This document shows positions 8,383 to 16,673 of a stretch of 64,000 nucleotides of DNA, piece by piece (position 1 is the stretch's first letter; each line of letters opens with the position of its first letter). The notes beneath the pieces were generated by a model, which was given only the letters and a program-made list of their open reading frames with translations, was not told the DNA's origin and did no database searches. Source of the DNA: Bradyrhizobium ottawaense (GTDB lineage Bacteria > Pseudomonadota > Alphaproteobacteria > Rhizobiales > Xanthobacteraceae); NCBI RefSeq assembly GCF_900099825.1, contig NZ_LT629693.1, forward strand, positions 6,149,001-6,213,000, given 5' to 3'. Position numbers and translations under genes: made by a program.

Positions 8383-8641
8383 TGTTATTGTTATCTTGGG
8401 ATTTAAGCATCGATTTTAGTCGAGTTCAATCTGTAAAATCTAGTGCCCGGAGCTACAGTTTGAATTGTCACAATGAAACTCGCCGCAAGCTCGTGGATGA
8501 GCTCGACTTTTTGTCAGCTATTCCAGATGGTTCTAAGCGCAACGCCGATCGCAGCTGGCTTATTCCACTGAAGACCTTGGTCAAACCAACTCGCAGCGTG
8601 ATTGGCTCCCGACGGAGCGCGCGCCTCTCGCGCTCGCCTTC

Positions 8642-8878
8642 TCAATTGCGAGACAATTGATAGCGTCGTTGTAGATCTCGCTGGATCCGGTCGATCTGTT
8701 CCTGCGAAACATGACGGCGGCGCGCATGGCGCTTGAGCTTTGGAAAGACGGCAACCCAGCCGGCGTCACGGTCTGGAACGATTGCAAGCGAGATCCCGAT
8801 TGAGCACCCTTCAAGGGCCAGCATTCGCTCTCGAAACAAAAAGGCCAAGTCAGCACTTGAGATCTTGATTTTCGGCAT
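8642..8878 (-). CDS. Hypothetical protein, 78 aa
   Basis: MPKIKISSADLAFLF start, then an aliphatic strand region (ISLAIVPDRDAGWVAVF) and a basic helical tail (RRRHVSQEQIDRIQRDLQRRY). No known domain recognised. It lies five bases from the next - strand gene, so an operon is likely. Confidence 0.55.
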   Translation of the reverse strand: MPKIKISSADLAFLFRERMLALEGCSIGISLAIVPDRDAGWVAVFPKLKRHARRRHVSQEQIDRIQRDLQRRYQLSRN

Positions 8879-8883
8879 CGTCT

Positions 8884-9144
8884 TTAGGCGAATAGTTTTG
8901 CGCCAGCTTGGGTGAACGTTACGAACGTTCCAGATTCGTGAAGTTTAAGCCAGCCGTTCTCGATCGCGCGTTTGAGGCCGGCGCCGTATTCGGCCGGCGT
9001 GCCTTTGTCGCGAAACAGGAACGGCCCGTTGATCTTCTCAATGTGGATGCGGCCCTGCACCGGCTCTACCTGGTTGGCGATCTCGAGGAGATGGCGCGCC
9101 GCCCTGTCAGGATCAGAATAGGGTCGATCTCCAGTATTATTCAT
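8884..9144 (-). CDS. Hypothetical protein, 86 aa
   Basis: Contains PDRAARHLLEIANQVEPVQG and ends GLKRAIENGWLKLHESGTFV..., which resembles a small winged-helix tail. It is immediately followed on the - strand by the gene at 8642 and preceded by the remnant at 9149. Function unknown. Confidence 0.6.
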   Translation of the reverse strand: MNNTGDRPYSDPDRAARHLLEIANQVEPVQGRIHIEKINGPFLFRDKGTPAEYGAGLKRAIENGWLKLHESGTFVTFTQAGAKLFA

Positions 9145-9148
9145 GCCG

Positions 9149-9510
9149 TCACCCGATGCTGTGGTTCTTTGCGTGCAAGGCGCCCCGATCGCCTGTCAGC
9201 TTTTCCACATATTCGTCAATGGCGTCGATCAATTCGCGGCCGGGAAGGATAACCTTCCGGCCGAAGACGAGATATTTCCGCAGGGCGCCCAGGTGTTCCA
9301 GATCCGCCGCTACGGCTGCGGCGCGGGATTCTTCCCGCCACCGGCTCTGCTTTTCCCGCCATCACGCGTCAATGTTCGCCGCGGCGCCGCGCAAATCATC
9401 AATCCTTGGGTATCTGAACGCGGCGAGCGTACCGGGTGTCGCGAACGTGGACGGCCGTACGCCTCCGGCGGCGGCCGCCTTGCGAAGTGGCTTGGGGATT
9501 AAGAACCAGT
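9149..9510 (-). pseudogene. Hypothetical protein interrupted by TGA (paralogue at 40479)
   Basis: A long open frame without an obvious start reads LRKAAAAGGVRPSTF, then DDLRGAAANIDA, a TGA at 9362-9364, then WREKQSRWREESRAAAVA and the C-terminus PGRELIDAIDEYVEKLTGDR. The last part matches the 35-residue protein at 40479 (RRDLIDAIDDYAEKLTGDR). The TGA replaces what should be a Trp codon (D-A-W-W-R). Probably a broken phage-type gene. Confidence 0.5.
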
Positions 9511-9570
9511 TTCTATGGACAGTGATAGGCGCAGCGCCCAAGGACGGCCCGACGCATCGCCAAATAAAAA

Positions 9571-9588
9571 GACCGCCCTTGGGCGGTC
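9571..9588 (-). terminator. Intrinsic terminator of the PEPxxWA-CTERM gene
   Basis: Stem GACCGCCC-TT-GGGCGGTC followed on the - strand by TTTTTATTTG, 27 bases beyond the stop codon. Confidence 0.85.
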
Positions 9589-9614
9589 TCTGGTGCGCTA
9601 AATCAAGCTGGTGA

Positions 9615-10463
9615 TCAGGCTACGCGAAGTGCGGCGCTTTGATTGCGACGGCGATACGTCATGAAACCGACGCCAGCAAAGCCCAGGATCATCATGGCCC
9701 AAGTCGAGGGCTCTGGTACTCCACCTATCGTCGTTTGGGACAGCAGGTCTACTTGCCCGGCAATAATGTCATTGGCGCAAGTCATACCCCAGGAAAGGGC
9801 GAAATCGTTGCCCAAAGCCCCTCCATCGTAGATGTCGAACGTGATCTTACCCGCCGTAACCGACCAGCTGTCGGAGATATTTAGATACTTTGCGGCGTTA
9901 CTGTCCGGATTAAATTGGACAGCCTGACCCTGACGGAAATACCAGCCGGAACTCGGATCAATGGGATAGGTGACCGTTTGTCCGTTAACGTTGGAGGCTA
10001 CAATGGTCCCCTTCCCAGGCGTCAGTACGCCAAGCGCTCCTCCGCCGGTTTCATACAAACCACCGGTTCCGGAGTTGGCTGTCAGCCCCATCGTGGCGGC
10101 AAGTTGCCAATCCCCCGGCTTGTACACGTCGGTCCCGTAGTTCGGACCGGTGCCGGTAGGATGCCACGCATTTATTCCCGGGGTTATGAAGAGCGCGCCG
10201 TATCCCGTGCCGTCTGTTCCAGCATTTAATGCATAGGCCGTATTAATTACGACCTCGAGGGTATTCCCGCCATTTACGCGCTGTATCTCTGCATTTGTAA
10301 TCGTGAAGACACCGCCGCCGATGCTATTTCCGTTGGCAGGATTGTAGGTGTTCGTCCCACCCCAATAGTCGTTGGCCAAGACAAACGGCGTCGCAAATGC
10401 AGGCAACGGAGCGAACGAAAGAGCTATGACTGCAAGGAACGGGACCCGATACCGCATAACCAA
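9615..10463 (-). CDS. PEPxxWA-CTERM sorting-domain protein
   Basis: 282 residues (280 from the second ATG at 10457). A signal peptide ([16 protein letters not shown]) precedes a Gly/Asn/Thr-rich extracellular domain with [13 protein letters not shown] and [15 protein letters not shown]. The C-terminus is a full sorting signal: [19 protein letters not shown], then [14 protein letters not shown]. In the PEP-CTERM paradigm an exosortase recognises this tripartite motif, span and Arg cluster; none is encoded here. It is a single gene with its own terminator. The ligand or role of the domain is not recognised. Confidence 0.85.
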   Translation of the reverse strand: MVMRYRVPFLAVIALSFAPLPAFATPFVLANDYWGGTNTYNPANGNSIGGGVFTITNAEIQRVNGGNTLEVVINTAYALNAGTDGTGYGALFITPGINAWHPTGTGPNYGTDVYKPGDWQLAATMGLTANSGTGGLYETGGGALGVLTPGKGTIVASNVNGQTVTYPIDPSSGWYFRQGQAVQFNPDSNAAKYLNISDSWSVTAGKITFDIYDGGALGNDFALSWGMTCANDIIAGQVDLLSQTTIGGVPEPSTWAMMILGFAGVGFMTYRRRNQSAALRVA

Positions 10464-10704
10464 AGACTCCGTAACAAGAATATATTAATTTGGAAAACCA
10501 ATATTATTTTTTATGAATATCCCGAACTTTGGCGTTGGTCAATGGCGTTTCAATGCGCGCTATTTAATTACGGCGATTATTGAACACATTACCGCTCAGG
10601 CCCATTGCTCGGCCCGCTACCAAATAGCCGCCACAGATGCGGAATCTCACGTGATTTCGTTAACACGCCGCATCACGTCGCTCAACGCGACGCCTGGCAA
10701 ATTA

Positions 10705-11100
10705 TCAATCCGACGGTGGTTCGTTGGCGGAGATTTTCGCGGGCCGCAGGGCGACTAGGTGGCTGCGCTTGTATGGGCGGCCACTGAGCCGGGAGCAGTC
10801 CTTGCAGCGCATATATCGCTCGAGCTCGTGAATCGGCGTGGTCTTCAGCCGGCGAATGATGTCTAGCGCGACGCTTTGCTGCGTGTTGCAGCCTAGGCAT
10901 TTCACCTCGAGGTAGAGGTAGCCGGCGTTAAGGGCGTCACCGAGAGGCGGGGAGGGCTGTGCGGGGCCCTGGAAGCCAAGCATGCGCTTGTTCCAAGCCT
11001 GGCAGGCGAGCCGGTCAGCGTCCTTGCGCGTCCTAGCGGCCAGCTCCGCACCGTGGCGGACGGACGCGCCGTAAATGCTTTCCCGGGATTTGGTGCCCAT
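10705..11100 (-). CDS. Zinc-ribbon protein (paralogue at 48227)
   Basis: 131 residues from ATG 11100. The N-terminal helical part contains RHGAELAARTRKDADRLACQ; the C-terminal zinc ribbon has CLGC and CKDC with TTPIHELERYMRCKDC between. The ribbon is nearly identical to that at 48227. Function unknown; a nucleic-acid role is only a guess. Confidence 0.65.
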   Translation of the reverse strand: MGTKSRESIYGASVRHGAELAARTRKDADRLACQAWNKRMLGFQGPAQPSPPLGDALNAGYLYLEVKCLGCNTQQSVALDIIRRLKTTPIHELERYMRCKDCSRLSGRPYKRSHLVALRPAKISANEPPSD

Positions 11101-11195
11101 GACTGGAGAATGCGCCCTACGCTCCGTTATCGGCAAGCCGCTACAGCTCACGACGGCGCTCCGCTGGCATCACAGGGCTACGCGACGGGCACGGC

Positions 11196-11327
11196 CTAAA
11201 CCCCGAACGAATGCCGCAATTGGGTCGCCAACTGCCCGACCGCGCTGGCGTACTTGCCTGCCGTGTAATGCTGGTCGGCAAAATAAAGGCCGGCAACAAT
11301 GACCGCGGCGATCAAAAGTCCCTTCAT
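11196..11327 (-). CDS. 43-residue exported or membrane peptide
   Basis: MKGLLIAAVIVAGLYFADQH then YTAGKYASAVGQLATQLRHSF. One N-terminal span or signal anchor followed by an amphipathic helix. A strong ribosome site (GGAGG) lies 8 bases before the ATG, which supports a real gene. Confidence 0.65.
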   Translation of the reverse strand: MKGLLIAAVIVAGLYFADQHYTAGKYASAVGQLATQLRHSFGV

Positions 11328-11448
11328 CCGAAGAACCTCCTAAATGTTGCCCGTCATGCCGCCATGGACTTGCACAAATTCCTCGGCCTGACGGCCGTTA
11401 TGATCTGCGCAATCGCGGTTTGTCCCCAGACCTAGTCGGCTTACTTGG

Positions 11449-11535
11449 CTAGGAAGTGCGCCAGATGTCGAATGCGTGGGCGAGGAAAATGCCGATGCTG
11501 AAGAGGGCTGCCGAGGCCGCAACGATCTCGATCAT
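11449..11535 (-). CDS. 28-residue membrane peptide
   Basis: MIEIVAASAALFSIGIFLAH then AFDIWRTS: one span with a short polar tail. Its ATG overlaps the stop of the peptide gene upstream (ATGA), so the pair is co-translated. Confidence 0.5.
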   Translation of the reverse strand: MIEIVAASAALFSIGIFLAHAFDIWRTS

Positions 11536-11615
11536 GGCCGTGCTCTCTGGCTCGAGATGCCGGGCAGAGCGGCTTGGAGAAATTGGCCGTAGATAGCGTT
11601 CAGGATGTTCAACAT
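11532..11615 (-). CDS. 27-residue peptide
   Basis: MLNILNAIYGQFLQAALPGI then SSQRARP, an amphipathic helix with a basic tail. It overlaps the following membrane peptide gene by four bases. Confidence 0.45.
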   Translation of the reverse strand: MLNILNAIYGQFLQAALPGISSQRARP

Positions 11616-11754
11616 GATCGCACCCGTTGTCTAACCCCGACGATGATCAAAGCATCGGTGTGTTTCAACCCGGTTTCGTTGGGCCGGGAAAACGGCTTCA
11701 TCCGGCATAATCTGCAGCAGCCAGGGTCTGTGCCGGGTTAGTCCTATCGGACGA

Positions 11755-11907
11755 TCAGGCAGCCTTAGTCTCGGCCTGCTCAACAATCTCGACCTCGAAA
11801 TATCCCATCGCTCGAAGCTCCTCGGCTTTTTTGACCGCGGCTTCCCGGCTCTCCCGTCGCAGTGTGATGCCGCCCGCAGTATCCCGGGCATGGATGAAAT
11901 ACGCCAT
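11755..11907 (-). CDS. 50-residue hypothetical protein (intact; truncated copy at 43919)
   Basis: Starts MAYFIHARDTAGGITLRRES and continues with a charged helix and EMGYFEV-like strand (LRAMGYFEVEIVEQAET). Its first 30 codons lie inside the 470-bp repeat A; the second copy is cut after VKKAE and fused to other sequence. Function unknown. Confidence 0.6.
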   Translation of the reverse strand: MAYFIHARDTAGGITLRRESREAAVKKAEELRAMGYFEVEIVEQAETKAA

Positions 11908-12291
11908 TTGCCACCCCCCGAAAGATGCGAAAAGTAGGCGCCACTTCCGGTTCTGACAATAGGAACTGGGGGGCTAGGTTGGGGCCGGCGGGCGCTTGCC
12001 TCTGCTCGGCCTGTACCGCGCCGTTGACTCGCCCATCGGATTAGACCGACGGCGTGGCTATCCCCTCGGGCCAGGCGCTAAACGCACTAAAGCCAGCACA
12101 GCGCGGCGCGGGGCTAATGTTGAGCCGCGGAGTGGCTGGTTCGCCCTTACGTAAAGAACAGTGCCAATAGGCCCGTCGCCAGCAGGGCGACGCCCGCGAC
12201 CGTCACGGCAAGAAATCCGTATGAGGCAAATTCGTCGCGCACAATGTCACCTGTGACCGCAGAGGCCGGTCATCATGGGCCACCGGCCCCA
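11821..12291. repeat. 470-bp repeat A, copy 1
   Basis: Nearly identical, same orientation, to 43920-44393. It spans the 5' part of the 50-residue gene, a GC-rich stretch of about 240 bases without a gene, and the 31-residue membrane peptide gene with its leader. Differences are scattered single bases. Confidence 0.85.
12147..12242 (-). CDS. 31-residue membrane peptide, family copy 1
   Basis: GTG start at 12242 with AGGTGA upstream. Sequence begins (M)RDEFASYGFLAVTVAGVALL and ends GLLALFFT: a 10-residue charged head and one span. Copies at 44248 and 51451 have the same length, and share head, span and an upstream segment of more than 100 bases. Copy 2 uses ATG in place of GTG. Confidence 0.6.
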   Translation of the reverse strand: MRDEFASYGFLAVTVAGVALLATGLLALFFT

Positions 12292-12370
12292 TGAGAAGGT
12301 AGCCTGATCCCGTATCCGGATCGCTTCGACCTAGCGGCAAAATGGCTTCAGGACTGTTTCGTTCGAACTG
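12243..12370 (-). promoter_or_regulatory. Conserved leader of the 31-residue peptide gene, copy 1
   Basis: Matches 44344-44470 and 51547-51672. The most conserved part is GGCTTCAGGACTGTTTCGTT (+ strand) at about 12346-12365; a GGTC...GACC-rich stretch sits next to the gene. It could be a promoter plus untranslated leader or a small RNA. Confidence 0.4.
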
Positions 12371-12459
12371 CGCAGGCGCGCGTTGCCTTGCCTGTTCCGT
12401 ATCGAGGTCCAAATGAGCCGGCGCTCCGCGAGCGTACGTGCCGGCGGGTCGCGAGGCGA

Positions 12460-12840
12460 CTAAATCAACGGTTGGAAGTGGTTAGTTGAATAGTTGAGAC
12501 TGATTTTCCGGGCCGCCTGGAGTGATCGCCTTTTGGGCTCGAACCTAGGCAACGGTCCAGGGGTTACCTGAGCGAACACGAAAGCTGATTGCGACATCGG
12601 TTGCTGCCTGTTTTTGAGGACAGCGACCGTCGCTTTGTCGACTCGAGTCAAGGGTGACGGGACGCTTGTATCGAAGACTACTCGCTCGGGTAGCTTCTCA
12701 ATGGAGCTTATTCTGATCGCAAATTTGCTGGGCTCCGCTCGAACCGCCAAAAATTGCTGCTCAGGCATAAGCCAATTCAAGGCGAATAGCATTGCGAGCA
12801 AGCCACTGCTGACAAATCCAAAATATTTAAGAATGGGCAT
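12460..12840 (-). CDS. Membrane-anchored hypothetical protein, 126 aa
   Basis: Signal anchor at the N-terminus (YFGFVSSGLLAMLFALNWL) followed by a periplasmic domain with IRISSIEKLPERVVFDTS and a Pro/Arg-rich end. No known domain. It occupies sequence that is absent from the equivalent place in the second copy of this region (44450-44484), so it is part of an insertion or was lost there. Confidence 0.6.
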   Translation of the reverse strand: MPILKYFGFVSSGLLAMLFALNWLMPEQQFLAVRAEPSKFAIRISSIEKLPERVVFDTSVPSPLTRVDKATVAVLKNRQQPMSQSAFVFAQVTPGPLPRFEPKRRSLQAARKISLNYSTNHFQPLI

Positions 12841-13200
12841 TTTAGCCGCCCGCTATCTTTGCGTCCGTTCGTACGGATCAGCAGGCAAGTCGGAGAACTG
12901 ACTCCCGGCGATAACCGAACCGCTATAAGCGCAGATGGCGAGAACGATGAAGCGAAGGATGATAGACACTGGCCGCCTCTTTCTTATTTTGAGAGAGGCT
13001 ACGAGGAATGTCTTTCGGGCGACTTAGGAAAACTGGTGTTCAAGGGATTGAACAAATTGGTTAAATGTCTCGTACCCGAGTGAGGGCGATTATGGTCTCT
13101 GCTGTTTCCGCTCATTTGTCGGAAAAACCCTACCTTGATCGCCTTGCGGGCGTCAGGCCGCATGGATGATGCTCCCCCGTTGAACTGACAGGAGCTCCGG
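12841..13200. other. 360 bases without a convincing gene
   Basis: A + strand frame to 13083 has no start codon near a ribosome site and no recognisable pattern. The last 90 bases are again homologous to 44484-44571 and form the leader of the gene at 13201. Confidence 0.5.
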
Positions 13201-13353
13201 ATGGGTTTGGGAGTACGTTTCTATCTCTTCGTGGAGGATGATCCTTTCGATCGGCTCCAGGCTCGCGGCTGGCCGATGGGTGAGGCCTATTTGTGGAACT
13301 ATTTATCCCTTGGGGATCGGGACGAGAGTAACACACTGCTGATCGCGCGTTAG
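13201..13353 (+). CDS. 50-residue protein, N-terminus shared with the 309-aa gene at 44572
   Basis: The first 13 codons (MGLGVRFYLFVED) and the upstream leader match the gene at 44572; afterwards the sequence diverges (DPFDRLQARGWPMGEAYLW) and stops early. Either a degraded copy or a short relative using the same leader. Confidence 0.45.
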   Translation: MGLGVRFYLFVEDDPFDRLQARGWPMGEAYLWNYLSLGDRDESNTLLIAR

Positions 13354-13460
13354 GGCCGCGGCCGCGCCGGTTCATGTTGGCGAGGAGGATCGTCGGGACG
13401 AGAAGGCGGCGCCGGCGGGCGAGCCGGAGTGGGGATGCGAGGCGGTTCTCGTGCTGGCAT
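13350..13460 (-). CDS. 36-residue proline/arginine-rich peptide
   Basis: MPAREPPRIPTPARPPAPP then SRPDDPPRQHEPARPRP. Very Pro-rich, preceded by AGGGAG. It is convergent with the gene ending at 13353. GC-rich chance coding cannot be excluded. Confidence 0.4.
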   Translation of the reverse strand: MPAREPPRIPTPARPPAPPSRPDDPPRQHEPARPRP

Positions 13461-13489
13461 TGCAAAAACTCCCTCATGGGGAAATCGCG

Positions 13490-13693
13490 TTAGCCGTCCC
13501 AGACCGTGTCTTGCCCTGCGATCGTAAGCGCCGGCCGGTCGTCCTGCATTTCGACTAGGCCGAGATCAATCAGTTTCGGGACATGTGCTTGATTCAGCAT
13601 CTGCCATCGCTTGCCCGCGATGTCCTTCATCGTCCATCGCAGATCGATGGCGTCGAGACCAAACTTCGCGAGCGGATCTTCGTCGTTTTGCAT
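13490..13693 (-). CDS. Hypothetical protein, 67 aa
   Basis: Charged N-terminus (MQNDEDPLAKFGLDAIDL) and a segment KRWQMLNQAHVPKLIDLGLV that looks like a winged-helix recognition helix and wing. It is next to the 102-aa gene on the same strand. No known family recognised. Confidence 0.55.
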   Translation of the reverse strand: MQNDEDPLAKFGLDAIDLRWTMKDIAGKRWQMLNQAHVPKLIDLGLVEMQDDRPALTIAGQDTVWDG

Positions 13694-13701
13694 AGCTGAA
13701 A

Positions 13702-14010
13702 TTACTCGTTCGTCTTTAGCGCGACCACGTCGAGCGCGACCAGATACACCATCACGATATCGTCGGACGCTTCCACCTCTTGAGACGCCTCCAGATACTT
13801 TGCTCTCTCACTCTCGTTAGCGATCCTGGCCTTCAATTTTGCCCCGATCCTGCAGACGGGTTCGCCGTTTGACGTGAGGGCGTTTAGGTCGGACCGAAAC
13901 CACTCCTCTTGGCAGAGTTCGGACGCTTCCCGCAGTTGCCGGGCCTCGAATGAAACCGTTGGCGTTCCGTCAACCTCGATCGTGAAAATTAGTCCCAAGG
14001 ACGGCGGCAT
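13702..14010 (-). CDS. Hypothetical protein, 102 aa
   Basis: Starts MPPSLGLIFTIEVDGTPTVS and continues with an alpha/beta pattern, including REASELCQEEWFRSDLNAL and CRIGAKLKARIANESERAK. Its start abuts the stop of the 62-aa gene upstream, so it closes a three-gene set (14636 to 13702). Function unknown. Confidence 0.6.
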   Translation of the reverse strand: MPPSLGLIFTIEVDGTPTVSFEARQLREASELCQEEWFRSDLNALTSNGEPVCRIGAKLKARIANESERAKYLEASQEVEASDDIVMVYLVALDVVALKTNE

Positions 14011-14199
14011 TCATTTCCCCTTCGCCTTCAGCCCAGCTTCACGCGCCAGCCGTTCTGCCCTGAGGCGCTTGTGGTTTTCCTCGAACTCCGGGACGGCTTG
14101 GCTTTCCGATATTTTCTGCTTTGAGGTGTTCGGATCAAGAGCCCTTCGTTTGGCCTCGTCCGCGACATGCTCTTCAGCTGACCGTTTTTCCGTGCTCAT
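14011..14199 (-). CDS. Small RLRAERLARE-motif protein, 62 aa
   Basis: A highly charged protein ending EENHKRLRAERLAREAGLKA-KGK. The NxxRLRAERLARE motif recurs in the genes at 14196, 41503 and 35405. It overlaps the gene upstream by four bases (ATGA) and abuts the gene downstream, so co-expression is likely. No known function. Confidence 0.65.
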   Translation of the reverse strand: MSTEKRSAEEHVADEAKRRALDPNTSKQKISESQAVPEFEENHKRLRAERLAREAGLKAKGK

Positions 14200-14636
14200 T
14201 GCTTGCCCTTCAGCCCGCTTCCTGGGCGCACGCCGTCAGTCGATGGCAGGCCCAACGTGTCTCTTAAGTGGGACACGGACCCTTTACCGAGATCCGGTAG
14301 ACTTAATAGTGTTCCGTCGGAGGCTTCGCGGATTTCACCGACGGTTTTCCAGCCCGCGACGGATATCGCGTTCCGAATCCGGGTAGAAAATCGGACCTTG
14401 TCGAGTGGCGTATCATCCGGCAATTCGGGAGCCGGGTAGAGCATTGGTCCCTCTAATGCCTCCCGCGCCAAACGTTCTGCCCGCAACCGTTCGCGGTTCT
14501 TAGAAAAAGCTTCCTCCGCACTCTCGTGCTCGGTCATTGCCGCTTTCGCATCTCCTTCGCGAAATGCTTTTCGCGCTTCGCGCTCGGCTTTGCTGACCGG
14601 TTTCGGCTGTTCGAAGTTGCCCGGATCCTTCGTCAT
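14196..14636 (-). CDS. RLRAERLARE-motif protein with alpha-CTD-like helix-hairpin-helix domain
   Basis: 146 residues from ATG 14636 (156 from 14666). Residues about 1-60 are charged helix with AAMTEHESAEEAFSKNRERL followed by RAERLAREA. The C-terminal half reads RIRNAISVAGWKTVGEIREA, then LPDLGKGSVSHLRDTLGL, the pattern of the RNA polymerase alpha C-terminal domain (two short helices around a hairpin, LGKGS...L). The paralogue at 41503 has the same two parts. The domain could bind DNA or RNA polymerase; that is inference. Confidence 0.7.
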   Translation of the reverse strand: MTKDPGNFEQPKPVSKAEREARKAFREGDAKAAMTEHESAEEAFSKNRERLRAERLAREALEGPMLYPAPELPDDTPLDKVRFSTRIRNAISVAGWKTVGEIREASDGTLLSLPDLGKGSVSHLRDTLGLPSTDGVRPGSGLKGKQ

Positions 14637-14666
14637 CTTTTCACCGTTTGCGGCAAAGCCGACCAC

Positions 14667-14908
14667 TTAGTCGCCGACTTCAGTCAGTTTCGCTTCCTTT
14701 TGTTGGCCATGCAACTTTTTACTCGCCGCCTTCTTAGATTTCTTTTTCGCGGCAGCAATGAGCCGATCAGGTTTCCGTTCAACCTCAGCAATCACCTTTT
14801 CCATAATTGTGCCGCGAGCCTTTTTGCTCAATGCGTAACCGCTTATTATTATCTTCAGCTTGTCCTTGCCGGCATGATACTCGTGTTCGATCTTCGGCCT
14901 TTCGACAT
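14667..14908 (-). pseudogene. Lysine-rich hypothetical protein with early frameshift
   Basis: A strong ribosome site (GGGAGGAG) precedes ATG 14908, whose frame dies after 17 codons. In the -1 frame a coherent basic protein runs to a stop at 14667: RPKIEHEYHAGKDKLKIII, then SKKARGTIMEKVIAEVERKP and a Lys-rich tail (AAAKKKSKKAASKK). One missing base near codon 4 would join the two. Confidence 0.5.
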
Positions 14909-14999
14909 TCTTTCTCCTCCCAAGGAGTCACGAGTGTTTCGGTGTTTGCCAATCTTTTATGCTAGCCAAGTTTCGGTCCGTCGTTCGTAACATCCGAAA

Positions 15000-15125
15000 T
15001 CATGCTCCTGTAGCAATCTTGAATAGCGATCCCACCACGACCCAGGCTATCGAAGCCCAAATTGATGCAAGGGTGACGAGTATGAGAAGTGCTTCGCCCG
15101 CGGGTCTTGCCCGCCACCTTACCAC
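15000..15125 (-). CDS. 41-residue membrane peptide
   Basis: GTG start; MVRWRARPAGEALLILVTLA continues as one long span (SIWASIAWVVVGSLF). A basic head and a single span suggest an inner-membrane peptide. Confidence 0.4.
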   Translation of the reverse strand: MVRWRARPAGEALLILVTLASIWASIAWVVVGSLFKIATGA

Positions 15126-15501
15126 AAGCCATTCTTTTTGTTGTGCGCACTGCGCTGGCGGTGCTTTCAGGGTTCATCCCGGTTGCCTCAGACGCTAACA
15201 GCGCCATTACCGCCTTCTATCTTGGAGCCGGAGCTCCTGTATTTATCGACAAGGCCAAGTCCGGCCTTCGGTCTCACAACACCAAATCGGTCTAAAGAAA
15301 CGGCCCCAGCGCGGGGGCGAGCTGAGGCCGTCAGGGGTCGTGATTGTGTCGATGTCCGTTTCGACAGCCCGTCAACGCCGATCATTGCCACTTGTTCCCG
15401 ATTTTTTTTCGCCATCTGTTACTTTTTGAACAGACGGGCAAAGCGCTGGAAAATAGCCTCCGACCATTGCCAATCTAGGATGATACTTCGCCTACTGAAT
15501 T

Positions 15502-15526
15502 GCCCGGCCTTGTGCCGGGCCTTTTC
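15502..15526 (+). terminator. Intrinsic terminator
   Basis: Stem GCCCGGC/GCCGGGC with a 5-base loop, followed by CTTTTC. Confidence 0.7.
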
Positions 15527-15617
15527 GTTAGCGGCCTACTTTGCTTTCGCGAGTGGCCTTGGGCCAGTATCGTCACGACTTCCCTACGGTCAGACGAACC
15601 TGAGCTGGCCAAACTTC

Positions 15618-15645
15618 GCCCCACCGCAGAGGTGGGGCTTTCCTT
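15618..15645 (+). terminator. Intrinsic terminator
   Basis: Perfect 8-bp stem GCCCCACC/GGTGGGGC with a 5-base loop, followed by TTTCCTTT. Confidence 0.75.
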
Positions 15646-15784
15646 TGCTCGGAACCATTTCGGTCCATGAGAGTCCATTCCACGCTTCCGGCAAATGCCC
15701 CCCAATGCTTGAGCCGGGAGTAGACCTCCCACTAGGTTGGCGGCTCCGGCGCTTCCTATCCCCGCGCCGGGGCCGTTTGCCGCG

Positions 15785-16003
15785 CTAGCCGGGCGGGAAG
15801 TTTGGCCGGATCTCAGCGCCGCGGTGACCGCAGACTTTGCAAATAAACTGCTGCTCAATGTCGGACAGCCGGATTTCGTCCGGCCACTGTTCGGCGCTCA
15901 TAGTGACGTTATGTCCGCATTTGTGATTGGAACAGAATACGACTACTCCCGTGACGCCTGAACTCCGCATCTCGCCGACCGTGATCTTTTGCGCACGCTG
16001 CAT
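15785..16003 (-). CDS. Small zinc-binding protein, 72 aa
   Basis: MQRAQKITVGEMRSSGV start, then VVVFCSNHKCGHNVTM and FICKVCGHRGAEIRPN: CxxxxCxH and CxxC pairs about 30 residues apart, a zinc-ribbon. It starts five bases after the stop of the 39-aa gene upstream. Function unknown. Confidence 0.65.
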   Translation of the reverse strand: MQRAQKITVGEMRSSGVTGVVVFCSNHKCGHNVTMSAEQWPDEIRLSDIEQQFICKVCGHRGAEIRPNFPPG

Positions 16004-16008
16004 TTTGG

Positions 16009-16128
16009 CTATTCGTCGATCGCTCTGAGCTTTTGTTCGAGTTCTTTGATCAGTTCGGCAATGCGTCGGGCAGTTTCCGGGTCGACCAATGCTGCTCGGG
16101 CTAGTTGCCGATATTTCATAATTTTCAT
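16009..16128 (-). CDS. 39-residue helical protein
   Basis: MKIMKYRQLARAALVDPETA then RRIAELIKELEQKLRAIDE, a coiled-coil-prone helix. Probable operon with the zinc-binding gene at 15785. Confidence 0.55.
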   Translation of the reverse strand: MKIMKYRQLARAALVDPETARRIAELIKELEQKLRAIDE

Positions 16129-16227
16129 TTCGAGTTGTAGACGCTCGTTTTTCGACGGCACGGAGCATTCCCATCGCTTTTCAATTCAAGAGCGGGAAAG
16201 CGAGTTTGTTTCAAGGGGTTGATAAAT

Positions 16228-16560
16228 TCACCATGACCCGTCCTTGGCGCGGAGCATCGCCGGTGAAGCCGGGTTCTTCACCTTGACCCAGTCCGGCGAC
16301 CGGCCGGCGCGATAAGGCCGGTCCCGTCGCTTCGAGACGATACCCTCAAGGCCCATGCTGCGCGCGGCCTTGAACAGGTCCGCCCGATCTCGCCCTGTTC
16401 GAACGGCGCGAACTGCACGCCGCCGACGCGTCGCGCCAGCAGGCGGGAAAGCTGGTTTTTCCGAAGGTGAACGGCAATTCCCTGAGGTCGTCGCCGTCGA
16501 TCGAGAGCAGGTCGAAGGCGTATCCCTGATGCATTCCAACACGCACAATGCGGCGGAGCC
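16228..16560 (-). pseudogene. ATP-dependent DNA ligase fragment, three frames
   Basis: Ligase motifs appear in order in three frames: YAFDLLSIDGDDLRELPF (motif III region), then LLARRVGGVQFAPFE, then SMGLEGIVSKRRDRPYRAG and DWVKVKNP (motifs IV and V). This is the catalytic-domain end of a LigD/LigC-type ligase broken by at least two frameshifts and truncated at both ends. An apparently intact ligase lies at 31185. Confidence 0.7.
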
Positions 16561-16673
16561 GTCCGGTAGTTTGACTTGCGAGGGTGGCGCCTGCGGTTCG
16601 GCGACATACCCTGTCGAATGGAACCTGATTGCGATTACGCGTGTTCCCTCCCCGGAAATTCGGAGGAACACGA

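Larger units (their letters stand above)
15126..15784. other. 660 bases without a convincing gene; two terminators
   Basis: Open frames here lack plausible starts or patterns; the best (- strand, 15415 to 15188) is basic and low in complexity. Two strong intrinsic terminators on the + strand at 15502 and 15618 have no protein gene before them, which makes this a place to look for a small RNA. Confidence 0.45.

Noticed and set aside
8382..8660. + strand frame divergent from the frameshifted PEPxxWA-CTERM gene
   Set aside because: Covers a promoter region, is unpatterned and ends in Arg/Ser-rich sequence.
12859..13083. + strand frame ending FKGLNKLVKCLVPE
   Set aside because: No plausible start or ribosome site; a second frame overlaps it; no domain.
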